Notes under the pieces: generated by a model | The model's database searches: none | What the model was told of the DNA's origin: nothing | The model's input: only the letters and a program-made list of their open reading frames with translations | Shown: positions 44,583-57,108 of the stretch, piece by piece | How the letters are laid out: the number at the start of each line of letters is the position of its first letter | Numbering within the stretch: position 1 is the stretch's first letter | Program-made: the position numbers and the translations under genes | From: Ceratodon purpureus | Taxonomy: Eukaryota; Streptophyta; Bryopsida; Pseudoditrichales; Ditrichaceae | Length of the DNA stretch: 64,000 nucleotides | Assembly (NCBI GenBank): GCA_014871385.1 | Contig: CM026426.1 | Location: 94,346,238 to 94,410,237, forward strand | Direction: 5' to 3'

Positions 44583-45550
44583 CTGCTCTCCATCTTCAGG
44601 GTCCTCCTGCCCGTCGTCCCCGTCCGTCCTCTCCTGCTCGTCGGTCGCCTCTTCAGCCAAACCGAGCTGCTCCTCCCCTCCTCCTTGCCCGTCCGCGGCC
44701 ATCTCCGCAGGTCCCTGCCCCGCGGCCCCAACACTGATATGGTCTTCTTCCTCTCCCCTCATCAGCTCGAGCCTTGCAGCCATTGCCTCGCCCCCTTCCC
44801 CTGCTCTCAGAATCTCACACCTCGCCCTCCTCGCGATAGCAAGCAAATGGTCTAGTTCGCTGCGCTCTTCAGGAAGTGAGCCCCTACTCGAATCCGCGAG
44901 TATCCTTATCCTTGGGGTATTCTACGCATTATTTTAAAACATTTACTTCCGTTGGTTCTTCGGCATTAATGTGTTTTAAATGACAACATTCGGAAATTTG
45001 CCTAATACAAGTTAAATATCGTAAAGAGCAAAGCATCTTTTCATAATAAAACTAAATTAATAGAAACGATCAACATCAGTCTTGACGGTATTGTCATACT
45101 AACCTCATCAGAATTAAAATGTAGATTTGATTGAGAATCCGTCTCCTCCGTCAAAGAGTCATTGAATTTGATAGACGGCTGCGGTGACTCCACTCTTTGA
45201 CTACAATTAAAGACTAATTCTTCCGTCATGGCCTCACGTGCAACTCCACTTGAGAGCACCTCCTGTTCTTGCTCGTGTTTTTCAACGACAGGGTTCTCAA
45301 AAAACTCTTCCTCTCCCTCCACTATTGAGTCCAGAATGAGTTTGCGAATGCTACAAAACTTCAAAGCTACTGGCAGACCTGCTCCTCTCCTTTTCACGGG
45401 TGCACTCAAATGGTCTCCTTTAAATACTACCTTCTTACGTGATGCTCTCCTCTTTCTAGCTCTCCTATTCGTAAAATTAGTACCACGTGGTTTTCTTCTA
45501 GGTTTAGGAGTGACATAAGTGGAGGGAGATGGCCCTCCACTCTGCTTCAT
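44583..45550 (-). CDS. MULE3 divergent two-exon basic/acidic gene
   Basis: Exons are 45104–45550 (ATG at 45550) and 44583–44883. It is paralogous to the MULE2 gene at 8935–9922. It shares MKQSGGPSPSTYVTP, a long Lys/Arg cluster, EAMTEELVFNCSQRVESPQP, and in exon 2 the GGEAMAA/acidic region. Donor GATGAG|GTTAGT and acceptor GAGTAG| are visible, but the second exon needs a one-base adjustment to stay in the homologous frame, so it may be broken there. It was divergent from the transposase before hAT2 separated the two start codons by 11 kb. Unknown function; nuclear location suggested by the basic cluster. Confidence 0.6.
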
Positions 45551-45831
45551 GTGTCTAAGTAACCTAATGACCTTCCTCACAATAAAGGACACCCTAGAAC
45601 TACAGCTTTGTTTATATACTCATCATTCCTAACTACTACTGAAGAACTCATCCCATCATAATAATATTGATCACTGACATGTACCTCTAAAATTTGTCAC
45701 TGACATCGAACAACTAAAGATAAATTAATTTTGAATTAAAGTTGATGTGCAGATAAATATAATTAAAATTTATCAAAAATTTAATAAAATCGCCACTAAA
45801 ATAGAATTGGTGACAATGAGTCACTCATCAC
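45551..45831. other. Left half of MULE3 divergent promoter region
   Basis: AT-rich region upstream of the two-exon gene, ending in the left copy of the hAT2 target duplication (45824–45831, CTCATCAC). It continues at 56791 once hAT2 is removed. Confidence 0.6.
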
Positions 45832-46330
45832 CAGGGTTGTTCATGGGACAAAAGGACCGGTCCGTCCGTCCGGTCCGCTCGTCCGTCCGTTAGGGGTTAG
45901 GGGAGGTCCGTTTGACCAGGACTTACAGTTGACCACCCAAATGGTGAAATGGGAGTTACCTTGGCCACCTAGGATGCCACGCGTCTGACATGTCACCAAA
46001 TATTCCACATATATTGTTGACTCGGGGGATGACGTGGCTAAGAGGAAGGGCGCCAACGCCTTGAGTGAGGGGGGCGCGAGCGGCTGAGAGGGGGGGCGCG
46101 AGCGTCTTGGGAAGGGGGGCGCGAGCGAGGGGGCGCGAGCGACTGGGAGGGGCGCGGGCGCCTGCGAGGGGGGGGGGGGGGGGCGCGAGCGCCTTTGATG
46201 GCGGGGGGGGCGCGAGCGCCTGCGATGGCGGGGGGGGGGGGCGCGAGCGCCTGCGATGGCAGGGGGGCGCGAGCAAGGGGTTTACGGTGGGGGCGCGAGC
46301 GCCTGCGAAGGGGGGGCGCGAGCGGGGAAC
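45832..46330. repeat. hAT2 left terminal region with GC-rich block
   Basis: CAGGGTTGT, then GGACCGGTCCGTCCGTCC-type sequence to about 45895, then (46040–46330) about ten units of GGGGGGCGCGAGCGCCTGCGA. Frames across it are compositional. Confidence 0.85.
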
Positions 46331-46495
46331 ACGAATCAACCATTGAAGGAAATTAAGACATGACTGAATTATTCATAGTGACATAAATGAGAGAAGTTTC
46401 AATTCATGTCGAAACAAAATTACATTCAATAGCCTTAGCTAATGTTTTTTGGACATTGACTAAGGTTAACATATAAGTATCTACGTATAAAATTT

Positions 46496-46532
<37 letters not shown>
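46496..46532. repeat. (TA)n microsatellite
   Basis: An uninterrupted TA run of about 17 units lies within hAT2, downstream of the transposase gene end. Confidence 0.9.
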
Positions 46533-46536
<4 letters not shown>

Positions 46537-46587
46537 TTTTTTGTGTTTTTTTAAAATTATTTTGGAGACATATATATTAAACTTTCT

Positions 46588-49500
46588 CTATATAACTTCT
46601 ATACGTAATATGCTGAAAGATGTATTACTTTTTTTAATTTTTTTGGCGGTGCGCCGCTCTGGATTCCTTCGAGTACCGGGCATACCCAATGGTACTCTTA
46701 CAACAATGTCTTCATCATCAGGTGCTTCTTCACGGCTATCTTCTGATGAGTAATATCCTTCTGAGGATTTCGACCCCTCGTCATCTCCATCTCCCCCCTG
46801 ATTAGGCACAACTCCTCCACCGTGGAATGAATGTTGCGCAATTCGTGGTCAATTGTACCATCCACCACTGTGGTCACAATTCTTTTGATCTTCTGTCTTT
46901 TGGTCTTATCGGTGATTCCGTCCACATTCATTACGGGTAATCTACGTTTACCCACAGCCACAGGTAAAGACGGGGTTGTCCCAACAGTATCTCTTGAAAA
47001 AAAAGGGCTAACGTTTGTTGGACCTTTCCGTGACCATATCACTCCATGACGCATCGTAGAAGGTCCAGCCGGTAGACCTCCTCCAGAAGAAGTGAGTGGA
47101 ACACTTGTATTCGGTGTTGGAATTATTGAACCATGCCCAGTAGAAGTGGTTGAACGAGGTGGGGGAGGTCTACCCAACCCTGCAAATACTACTCCGATTG
47201 AAGGTGTACTCTATGGCAGGGGTGTTTGAAACAATCGGCCGGTAGGAATTTCATCTTCTTGTCCATTTCTGACTGTCTCTGATTGTTCATTTCTTGGAGG
47301 GCTTTCATTCAAACCTCCGGACCTGATTGTTTCCTCAACATTTTCTGGCAGAGCGCCTCGGAGTTGTTCAACTTCTTCTCCTCCCTCAACGTCTTCTGGA
47401 ATTGGAATTTGCTCTCCCATGTTGTTACCCCCTCCTTCATTGTCATTGTTCGAAACGCTACGAACGGGGTAAATGTCATCATTATTGCCACCATCGTCGC
47501 TTTGATGCTGAGTCATTTCGACTTCAAATTCATCGTCAATATCATCGTCTGCCCGATCGTATGCGACCTCGCCTCTAGTTTGTATTTCATTGACAACGTC
47601 GTGAGGCGAAGTAGCTGCCTCTTCATCAAATCCTGCCCAGTCAAAAACTCCATTCGGCTGGTTAACGGGTTCAGTGCGTGGCATGTCACCATCAGCATTG
47701 TCCACGGGTAACTCCTGATACTCATCATCCATAGTAGCAGGAGTGTAATGAACTCCACCGTCATCACCATCGCCTTCATTATCTTCAAGTCCGTCGTGGA
47801 ATCCTTCATCTCCATCATCATCACATACGTCTTCATCGTACATGGCTGGAACTTCTTCATCCGAGTCTTCGGAGAACGGTTGGTTCTCGTACCAAAGAAC
47901 AGGATCCGCTCCACGTCGTTCTCAAAGGAGCTTACAGTTCGTGTAAATGTACACCAAGTCCTCTGCCTTCTTCACGGCCAATCGGTTGCGAACCTTACTG
48001 TGAACAAAGGAATACATGCTCCAATTTCGCTCACATGATGATGCCGAGCATGTTAACGAAAGGATGCGCTTTGCTATCAACGGTAACGCATCGCCCCCAA
48101 CCCGCTGCCACCATTGATGAGGTAGCATCTTAGTCTGTCGAATGTTTGGGGCCTCCAAAGGGCTGAATGGACCGGTGCGTTCCTCAAACTGTGTTAGCTC
48201 GAACAACACAATATCGTGGTCCAGTTTAAGGGACTCACTCAAATGAATTAGCACTTGCAGGAGTGCACGCTTTGCAGCACTGTTAGTCAATAGCTCGTGG
48301 CTCTCCGGGAAAATGTAGGGATTCAAAATGGCGCCTGCGTAATGGAGATCTGTCAACATCATCTTCCATCTCTTCGTAAAATGTTTCTCAAAGCGCCCTG
48401 CTATAGCGGGGTCTAGGAAAAAAGGATCACCCCGTAGACGGAACACATGCTTCTTCAAATTATTCATGGCCAACCATGCCCTCCCCATTGCCGGTGTTTG
48501 TCCATCAAATGTCTTCAAGGTCACAACAGCCGGCTTCATAACATGCACAAGATCCTCACAACGTAACCAAAATGTCTCATCGAGAATGGTACTCCGTACT
48601 TGACATGCTAAGGCGTGAGCTCGATACCCGTTTGACCGATTGAATAAAGTACCCACATATTCGTCCCATTTCGGACTGGCTACCACCTGGATTAGTGCCT
48701 CCCTCAGTTGAAGCAATCGAACAATCATCAAGTACTGGCATCCAAATCTTGTCTCCGCTGGTAACAACAGAGACAACTTCGGGCTGAATTGGCGAAACAA
48801 AGCCATGGTGACATGACGGCGACGTATAAAATTTGGTATGCGTTTTGCCAAGGCAATCAGCTCTTTGAAGGTTGCTTCCTTCCCCCAATCTTCTAGTAAG
48901 AGGTCCATGATGTGAGCTGCACAACCTTGCTTGTAAATGTGAGGATAAGCTTCAACCACCTGGTCCATGGCTCCCAACATCGCACTAGCATTGTCGGAGC
49001 AAATCTGTACCACATTCTGCGGTCCAACTTCTTTGATGTACTCTTTCAATTTCCCAGCTATGTATGCCTTTGATTTCTTTTACCCCGTTGTATCAATGGA
49101 ACCCAGGAATATATCTCCTGCTGGACACACAAGCATGACATTCATCAACGGCCGATGAACAGCGTTGTCCCATCCATCCGAGCAAATAGTTGCCCCGTAC
49201 AAGCTAATACACTGCTTCGTTTTTTCCTCTATTTTCATCTTGAGAAGCTGCTTTGTTGGCTGGATGTGCTTGGTTCGCATTGCGTTGTATGGTGGTGGAC
49301 GGTAGACAAAACCCGCTTTCAATGTTGCCTCCACAGCAGCGATAAAAGATGGATGTCTAACCACATTGAAAGGCACATTCGCTTCGTAAAAAAAGGACGC
49401 CCATTTCTCATCCAATTCATTGCGCATCCCAATCTGATAGGCCTCGGTAAAATTTTGTTGCTGCATAGATCTTGGTGTACATGAATCGCCTCTGATTATA

Positions 49501-49907
49501 GGCGGAGTTGATTGAGATGGTTGAACTTGGGAAATCCTCTCCTCTTGGACCTCCTCCGTTCTCTGAGGCACTTCCGTAGATTGCTCAGCAGGCATAGACT
49601 GGCTAGAACATGGTGCCAAGTGTGCCAAGTGTGCCTCGCCATCACCACCATCAGTGCCGTATATCTCCGCATGTGTCATTCTTTTTGGTATTACATTACC
49701 ACAATTGGCAAAGCGCCTAAATACGGCGGCAGGGGCCTTGGTACAATGACTCTTGCTTGAACCTTCACCCCATCCATAGTGCTTCATAACTCTTGCTCGT
49801 TTATAACGAAAAGTGAAATTGCACCACACACATTTAACATGGTCCTTATCAATGAACGTCCACCACGGAGCCCACTTAGCCGTCGACTGACGCTGTTGAC
49901 CTGCCAT
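46588..49907 (-). pseudogene. hAT2 transposase with acidic C-terminal extension
   Basis: The start ATG is at 49907 (MAGQQRQSTAKWAPWW). A BED-like finger (HVKCVWCNFTF…MKHYG) is followed by a DUF659-type core (YRPPPYNAMR, ICSDGW, QICSDNAS, GCAAHIMDLLLEDW). The dimerisation motif SASSCERNWSMYSFVH lies near 48010. One reading frame covers everything down to about 46800 but has three in-frame stops: TAA 49082–49080, TGA 47924–47922 and TAG 47213–47211. Beyond the usual hAT end comes an Asp/Glu-rich extension of about 350 residues. A slip at a six-G run near 46795 returns to an acidic frame ending at 46588. The hAT1 transposase has a comparable extension, so it is probably part of the protein. Confidence 0.9.
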
Positions 49908-50101
49908 TCTCCGTGTCTCTGAAAAAGTACAATGATCTCCTATTTGCAAGTGTTAGTATGACACATGTGAGAAAAAAATGGTATGTGTAGACATCAACCA
50001 CAGGCCAATGTGATGCACATAGTCTCAAGCAAGGAGCCCACAAGGAGTTCCGGGACTAGAGGCCATGATTTCAAATGATATTACGCTTGGGCTAAGTTGG
50101 T

Positions 50102-50440
50102 GGCATTTATACTTGTGAGGGGGGGCGCGAGCGTCTCCAGGGGGGCGCGAGTTTCTCCAGGTGGGGGGGCGCGAGCTTCTCCAGGGGGGGGGGGGGGGGG
50201 GGCGCGAGCTTCTCCAGGGGGGGGCGCGAGCTTCTCCAAGGGGGGGGCGCAACCTACTGCAAGGGGGGGCGCGAGCTTCTCAGAGGGGGGGCGCGAGCTT
50301 CTTAGAGGGGGGGGCGCGAGCTTCTGGAAGGGGGGGGGGGCGCGAGCTTCTGGAAGGGGGGGGCGCGAGCTTCCAGAGGGGGGGGGGGGGGGGGCGCGAG
50401 CTTCCAGAGGGGGGGAGGCACCCTTGTACGAGAGGCAGTC
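50102..50440 (-). promoter_or_regulatory. GC-rich block and TATA box upstream of hAT2 transposase
   Basis: On the minus strand TATAAATG (about 50111–50104) lies directly at the gene-proximal edge of about ten GGGGGGCGCGAGCTTCTCCAG-like units (50116–50440), some 200 bp before the start codon. Confidence 0.6.
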
Positions 50441-50635
50441 CCGGTGAATGGGCCATACAGTTTTTTAATTTTTTTTTTAAAAACAATTTTTCATTCCATT
50501 ACAAAACCAACAATACCATTTCATGTTCCACCAAGGCATGTATACGCCGAAAAAAACGATTTATTAAAATATTAGAAATGTGCAAACAAGGCCACATAGG
50601 CAATCAAAATGTTCCAATCGTAATTCACTATGGAA

Positions 50636-52126
50636 CTACAATGTGTATCTAAAACAACCATTGGGAGCTTGGAAGTTGTGAGGGGGGCTCATCAAATCAT
50701 TCACAACTTTTGCAAGTGAAAGCCTCTTTGTAGGATCTTCGTTAAGCAAGCCATCCAACTTTGATGAGAATACAATCTTTGAGATTGAATCCTTGAAGAG
50801 TTCTGGGCAATCTTCTTCTCTCCATATCATCTTTGCCAAATGGCCTACCGAAAATGCATCAGATAGCGTCGTACATGGATGCATCCTCTTCATGCGCTCC
50901 AAATTCCGTTCCTCATCATCTTTCTTGCCATATAAAAAGAACAACTCCGGTGCAACTCCTACCCTCCTCTCCTTTACTCGTACAAGATCATCGGGGTCCA
51001 TCACACCATAAGGGGAGGCCTTCTTCTCAATGACTCTGCTTGCCACACCCCAATCGCACACACCAATATATACTTTATCCTTGTCATGAGGTGGAAAGTG
51101 GAGTAGAATGTTGGATGGCGTTAAGTCGTTGTGGAGGATTTCAGCCTTATGGACTATGTCCATAACGTAGATGAGACTCCACGCCAACATTCCCCGGTTC
51201 TTTCGATAGGCAACAATTCTTTGGCACTCTTCCATGGGCATATCCCTCGACTTCAAAATTTCTTTGTAATCTGTTGCCTTGCTTGCCTTCTCATTTAATT
51301 TGAGGAAGTTGCGGAGGCAATCTCCATTCCACCACAGGGTATAAGCTTCCATGGTCTTCGAGTGAATGGCCCAAAATTTTATCACACCCGGATGCTCTAC
51401 GGGGTTAACCGTGGCCTCAATCGCCCGTTCCTCTCGCTTCTTCACTTTGGTTTTAGCCTTGGAAAGTTTTCCCGCAAATTCTATGTGAATTGGAATTTTC
51501 TTCATATTGGCTATTCGCACTTTTCGCACTTTCCCATACCCCCCCTCGGCATTGAAGCCAGATAATGGCACAACCTTGGCCGTAACCGGAATCCATATCA
51601 ATGCACCATACATGTGTGCTTCCAATGCTGAGTTCAATGCTTGCTCATTCCAAGGCATAATCTTTGTTTACCCCTTAGAACATCTCTGACATGCCTCCTG
51701 AACCGTTGTCAGTTTTTGAATAAACACTTTGTCTTGGTTGCTCCATTCTTCGCCTTGTGGTTTCTTGACATGTGATTCAAACACATGAATGACATTTGTC
51801 GTACCACTACTCACTTGTTGTGTCAACCACTTCGGGCTGTGAAAATACTTCGTCTTGCAATCCATGTACAACTCTGATCCTTCCAATGCGCTCCAAAATT
51901 CCCTTTCCAAATCACGTTGGAGGTTGTAGATACCATTCTCTCCGTGATCAAGGTACATTGCCTTCAACATTCGTATGGTACGGGCCCTGTAGTACTCGAC
52001 GGTCACCTTCCTGATGAAATGCGTATACTCCAATGGTGGATAACCGTCATCCTTCTCGTGCGCTGGAATACTCTTCTTCTTTTTACCCTTCGAGCTAGAT
52101 GAAGGAGTAGAACCCAGTAGAACCAT
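50636..52126 (-). pseudogene. hAT2 protein kinase-like cargo gene
   Basis: From ATG at 52126 one frame runs 496 codons with a single TAA at 51670–51668. After the stop the kinase fold is complete. It has EGGYGKVRKV (glycine loop), FAGK (candidate ATP Lys), HPGVIKF, HNDLTPSNILL (catalytic loop with HND), CDWG, VGVAPELFF (APE) and DAFSVG. Architecture and the HND/DWG variants match the hAT1 kinase, including an N-terminal region before the glycine loop, though overall identity is low. An upstream ATG at 52217 opens MSSRQGSGKRPIYED in another frame and may be the original start. It lies behind a GC-rich block with TATATAAG. Confidence 0.85.
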
Positions 52127-52373
52127 GAGGTCTTACGCAACTCATAGGGTCCACCGCATCTGGAGCATCCAAATCCTCATAGATAGGCCGCTTGCCGGAG
52201 CCTTGTCTAGAAGACATCGCAAAGTAAATCCCTGAAAAAAAAAATCAACAACTTCCCCCCCCCGCCCCAATAAAGACTTCCCACATAAGCAGTTCCAAGC
52301 AAGGCGTGTTTTCACACGTCAGGACAAGGAGCCGCAGTGGGAAGGAGTGGGGGGGGCGAGAGCTTCTCCCCAC

Positions 52374-52612
52374 CTTATATAGTCCCCCACGGACCCGCTC
52401 GCGCCCCCCCCTGAACCCGCTCGCGCCCCCCTGTATCCGCTCGCGCCCCCCCCCCCCCCCTATACCCGTTCGCGCCCCCCTCGTACCCGCTCGCGCCCCC
52501 CGACCCGCTCGCGCCCCTGTACCCGCTCGCGCCCGTACCCGTCCGCGCCCCCTTCACCCGTTTGCACCCCTTCGGACACGCTCGCGCCCCCCCCCCCCCC
52601 CCCCCCCCCACC
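52374..52612 (-). promoter_or_regulatory. GC-rich block and TATA box upstream of hAT2 kinase
   Basis: On the minus strand TATATAAGG (52382–52374) sits at the edge of repeated ACCCGCTCGCGCCCCCC units (plus-strand reading, 52386–52612), about 250 bp before the kinase start. Confidence 0.6.
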
Positions 52613-53446
52613 TTTTGTTTTCCAACTTATTTTTTAATTTTCTATTTTTCTGGAAATAGTCAAATCTCTACACTACTTTCTAAGAGAAAAAAATAAAATA
52701 AAAACTTAAAAAAACAAATTAAAAAATAGAAACTATGGGGATTTTATACATGCACAACCTCTCATTCAGCTCTCTTCCACTCCATGCTATTGATTTAATT
52801 TTAAAACGTCTATCTGCCAAACCAATTGCATCGAGCCCCTTCTTAATGATTCTTTATATTTTTAATTATATGTTAGAGCATTGTAGGATCCGTATGTACA
52901 ATGAAATATATAGATTTTTTTTTTTAAACTCTAATTCAACTGTCTTCCACACCATGCTATTGATTTTATTTTATTCCTTTTATCTCTTCCTCTCCATGAT
53001 ATTGATTTTATTTTATTCCCTTCGTCTCTTCCAATGTTTTATCTTTTTTAGATTTCCACATCTCTTCTAATATTAATGCACTAATTTTTTTGTAGCCAAC
53101 ATTATATTATTCATGGTGCATTAGATCAGTATTCCGTTATGGCATAACTCAGTTTCTAATCATCATGAGATTTATTCATCTTGATAACTTCTTTCATCCC
53201 ATGTTATTCATCCCTTTTTATCCCGAGTCTCTTATTATAGTCATGATTGTTTTTCTATAACTTGATATCTCATCCCCAAATTATTCAAATCAGTATTCCT
53301 TATTTTAATATCTCTTTGTAATTTTTTATTTTTTATTTTATTTTTGAGAGAAATGGTGAAAAAATCCATTGCATTTGTTTTTATTATTGTCTTCCAACCT
53401 TCTTCAATGCTACTCCTAAGAAAAATGAGAGATTGTTTTAACGGGG
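52613..53446. other. AT-rich spacer between two divergent GC blocks
   Basis: About 830 bp lie between the divergent kinase and RING gene upstream blocks. No frame looks like a gene. A local near-repeat of TTGATTTTATTTTATTC occurs at 52962 and 53002. Confidence 0.5.
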
Positions 53447-53526
53447 GGACCCTCTCGCGCCCACCCCTGGACCCGCTCGCGCCCCCCCCATACCCGCTCG
53501 CGCACCTCCCCCTGAACCCGCTCGCG

Positions 53527-53559
<33 letters not shown>

Positions 53560-53569
53560 ACTATATAAG
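53447..53569 (+). promoter_or_regulatory. GC-rich block and TATA box upstream of hAT2 RING gene
   Basis: CTCGCGCCC units and a C-run of about 29 bases end at 53558; TATATAAG follows at 53562–53569, about 220 bp before the ATG at 53788. Confidence 0.65.
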
Positions 53570-53787
53570 TGAAGGGGGCGCCCTCCCCCCCCCCACTTTT
53601 TAAGCTCCACCTTGGCACTCAGGCCTTGAACTACCTCGCGGTGGCTTATTGCTGAGTACTTGGGTGGGCCACAAAGTATAGTTAGAATACCATAATCAAC
53701 CACGTAGGAAAATTGTAAAATCAATTGGGGGAAGTTTTGAGGAGTTGGTGTGTTTTTTAACACACAAAACTTTACCAGTACACCACG

Positions 53788-56165
53788 ATGGAGGGAAACC
53801 CAGATCCGGCGGCGGAAAGGCCACTCACCAAGGCCGAAAAGAAAAAAATCAGAGATCGTGAACGGAAGCGTGGTGGTAAGAAGATGAAGAAGCGGCTTCA
53901 TGTGCTGAACAACCCGACAAAGTTGGCATTTAGAGGTTGGCAAGATGAGCCGGAACCGTGGAAATATTCCACATGCGAGGAATTCATTGAGTGGTGCCAC
54001 ATCACAAAAATATTTCCACATGATCGGCACTGAAAACACATGATCTCAGACAAGGCTAACCTCTATTATTGCTTGAATGCGGAGTTTGTTGAACGTTCTA
54101 TACAAGTTTACCAGCATCTATACAAGCAATCTTGTGTCGAACGCAATGAAGTACCATTGTTCATTTGCAGAATGGTGTATGCTGAGGTGGTGCTTCACAA
54201 AGTGGTGGATTGGTCCACCATCAAATCCACGCCGAGTGTTAGGGCGCCGATAGAGCGTGACATTCCCAAACAAAGGAAATACGCAGATGGTGGTCTGGGG
54301 AAAAAAATGAAGCTAAAGCCAAATACGGGAGCCTGATACAGCAGAGTCTGAACCAGATTCTGATTCCGATGGTCGTCGTGGAGAAAGAGTGCCACGTAGA
54401 ATTGCAGCACCAGCAAATATGGCTGTAGAGCCTCCAATGAACCATCCAGCGGACGTCATAGAACCTCACGACGATGCGAACACCATCTTCGTGGAAAACG
54501 ATCCAAATACGGCAGCTAATTTGGAGGTGGTCGGAACTGAACCTACGATGGTTCTTGGCATGCCGGTTATAGTTAGAAATGACCATCAAACCAAACCGAG
54601 GAGGTCGGGGAGTTGCAATTACAGGTTATAGAAAAGGATGGCTTCATTGCAGAGTTACAAGAGACCATCCAAAAACTACGATTGGAATCAGCAGCAAAAG
54701 ATGCAGTAATATCAGATTTGCGCAATCAATTGCAAGAACGAGAAAGACCTCAGTCTTCTCAAGCCAATGATATACCTGTAGTTCAGGATCCAATGTTGGT
54801 GGATGAATCTTACATCAACAACACGGTTGATGTTGCGACGGCCGGTGTGTTGGAGAATATTTCCACACCAGCAAAACGACGACGAGTTGGAGTGATATTG
54901 CCTCCACCAGCCCCATACCCGCGACCCTATGTGGACATCGATGGACCATTAAGTCAAGATTCCTTGTCATTTCCACCGAATGCTCTAACGGGAGAAGTGG
55001 AGACATTGATGAGAGCCAATAATGATTTGCGGCTCCTTGTTTCTAAGTTTGCTAAAGCATACTACGAGTGGAAAGTGGCAACCATTCTCAGCGTTGATCG
55101 CGGTCGCCAAATTGCATTAGAGTTCAAGAAGATCGACGAATCGTACTTGCAACACAACAGACGAAGGAATTTTGGCCTCACTTCATGGATTAACGCAGAT
55201 GATATGTATCCAGATGACATGCCAATGCAAGAATCGAATCCTAAACTCATAGATTGGGCCCAGTTGAATTTCGATGTGGAGAACGCAACTTCGTGCCATG
55301 ATCTTCAAATGAAGGAAGGAGTTAATAGCAGAAAGCTTTGGCCAAATCCTCAACCGTGGGTGATGGATGGTTCAAAAGAATGTAGTGTGTGTCTAAATAC
55401 ATTTGGTCCTGAGGGTGGATGGGCAGTTGTCCATCATGTACCCACATGTTCCATCCAATGTGTTTAATTAACATTTTTTTGGTAAGGAGATTTTGCCCGG
55501 TGTGCAAATCCCCGTTCCATGAACGCTTGTACGAGGTTTTTGGACTCACTCCATACATGCCACCAAGCCATGAGAGAAATCCCGAAAACACACCAGGTGA
55601 ACAGTACCGCAACATGTGGGGGGAAGATTTGATTTGGAGTTGGCGGGCCCAGACTCACTTGGTCTTCGAGAGCAATGTAAGTGACGAGTTGGGGTGGGAG
55701 AATGACGACGAGCAGATTGTGAGGGTGTGCAAAAAGATAATTGGATCAGCGAAGGAGGACCAAGGGAAACGAAATTTTTTCTATGAGACTTTGAATGGAT
55801 ACTGGAATGCGAAGCATAAGAAGTTCCAACTTGGTACGCACCCAAAAGGCCTCATATGGAACAAGGAGGGGGAATTGGTTACAGACCTTAAAGGTCACGC
55901 CACTCTGACCGCCCAAGAGGCAGTCCAAATGTCTCTTTCGAAGTGGAAGTATGTTTTCAAAAATGAAGCTGTTGACTTTCTTCTGGAGGAACACTCTCCA
56001 CAGACATTGCGTACATTGAGAGAATTGAGGAACTCGCAAATTTTGCATTCTCTCAGTGAAAGTGATGGCCCATTCCGGCGGACACGGACGAGAGCCAGGC
56101 GCAGCTTGACGCTGGACGATGGAGCGGGACCAAGTGGCACAGCGGGAGTAGATGCAGATGAATAG
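53788..56165 (+). pseudogene. hAT2 RING-H2, coiled-coil cargo gene
   Basis: The start ATG is at 53788 (MEGNPDPAAER), with a basic KKKIRDRERKRGGKK region. The shared cargo domain (GWQDEPEPWKYSTCEEFIEW … MVYAEVVLHKVVDW) follows, then an acidic linker, a coiled-coil (VIEKDGFIAELQETIQKLR, about 54620–54760) and a RING finger. The RING runs CSVCLNTFGPEGG into SCTHMFHPMC and FCPVCKSPF (about 55380–55520). The C-terminus is basic then acidic. Defects are a TGA at 54031–54033 and frame changes near 54325, 54600 and 55425, the last inside the RING. Alignment with the hAT1 RING gene over domain, RING and the MPPxHE segment supports a common origin. Confidence 0.82.
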
Positions 56166-56423
56166 GAATAGTTACAACTTAGTACTAAGTGACTAGTTTT
56201 CATATACTACAGTTTTTGTAATGTTTTGGTTTGAATTGGTAAAGAAATGCTTTTACTTTCATAAATGTATACAACATTGCAAAGTCCATGTATTTTGGCT
56301 CACGAGTATCTAAATTTACACATTTGTCATTGCGCTTAGCCCCAATATATTATTCTGATGAAAATGTTAGGTTTTTTTGCATTGTCAAAAATTTACTATC
56401 TACAAAATGGGCTGCACGAGAAA

Positions 56424-56782
56424 CCCGCTCGCGCCCCCCCTGAACCCGCTCGCGCCCCCCCTTGAACCCGCTCGCGCCCCCCCTTCAACCCGCTCGCGCC
56501 CCCCCCCCCCCTGAACCCGCTCGCGCCCCCCCTTGTACCCGCTCTTGCCCCCTACACATGCTGGCACCCCTTTTGCATATATGGAGTTCCCCGTCATCGT
56601 TCGTTGTCCATGTCATCAATATGTTTCCCCTATAGGTAAGTTGTAAAAAAAAAAAAACTAACTTAGTAATTTTCCTCCTCCCCTCAATGTCCGATTATGT
56701 CCGGGGACCGACCGGTCCGTCCGTCCGTCCGTCCGTCTATGTCCGGAAATTTTGCCCATGTCCGTCCAAATAGACAACCCTG
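56424..56782. repeat. hAT2 right terminal region with GC-rich block
   Basis: About seven AACCCGCTCGCGCCCCCC units (56424–56570) are followed by (56700–56782) GGACCGACCGGTCCGTCCGT and CGGAAATTTTGCCCATGTCC motifs and the terminus ACAACCCTG. The last ~90 bp match the left end of the MITE at 42049 in inverse orientation. Confidence 0.85.
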
Positions 56783-56790
56783 CTCATCAC

Positions 56791-57108
56791 AGAGGGCCTA
56801 GCCAAATTTTTAAAATGAAAGGCGGCTACAACTAATCCTAGACATGCTGTCTTCAACAAAAAATCAAACCACGAATTAAAGTGGTACTGACATGACTTAA
56901 TATAAGTGTATTTAAATTCTCATTACGGCGCCAGGAACTACTAACTCTGTTACTTACAGTCTAACTAACTTCCGTTACTCGTGATTCAGATTCATTACCT
57001 AAGATACAATTATAACTGTATATAATCATTGTACTCGACCTCATCAGTCTCTCATTCTTGTGCACCTTCACTCGTTTAGTGTCATATCCCCACACTCTAC
57101 GTTTCACG
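56791..57108. promoter_or_regulatory. Right half of MULE3 divergent promoter region
   Basis: It follows the right hAT2 target duplication and leads to the transposase ATG at 57109. It is AT-rich like the intact region 9923–10544 in MULE2. No clear core element beyond weak TATA-like stretches (TATAACTGTATATAATC near 57010). Confidence 0.4.

Larger units (their letters stand above)
45832..56782. mobile_element. hAT2: complete 10.95 kb hAT element with kinase and RING cargo
   Basis: The left end is CAGGGTTGTTCATGGGAC and the right end …ACAACCCTG, with the perfect 8-bp duplication CTCATCAC (45824–45831 and 56783–56790). Genes are a BED/DUF659 transposase (−), a protein kinase-like gene (−) and a RING coiled-coil gene (+). 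Five GC-rich blocks of GCTCGCGCCCCC units lie at both ends and upstream of each gene. The two left blocks run as GGGGGGCGCGAGC and the three right blocks as GCTCGCGCCCCCC on the plus strand. Terminal DNA is rich in GGACGGAC. It split MULE3 between the divergent two-exon gene and the transposase. All three genes carry stops or frameshifts. Confidence 0.94.
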
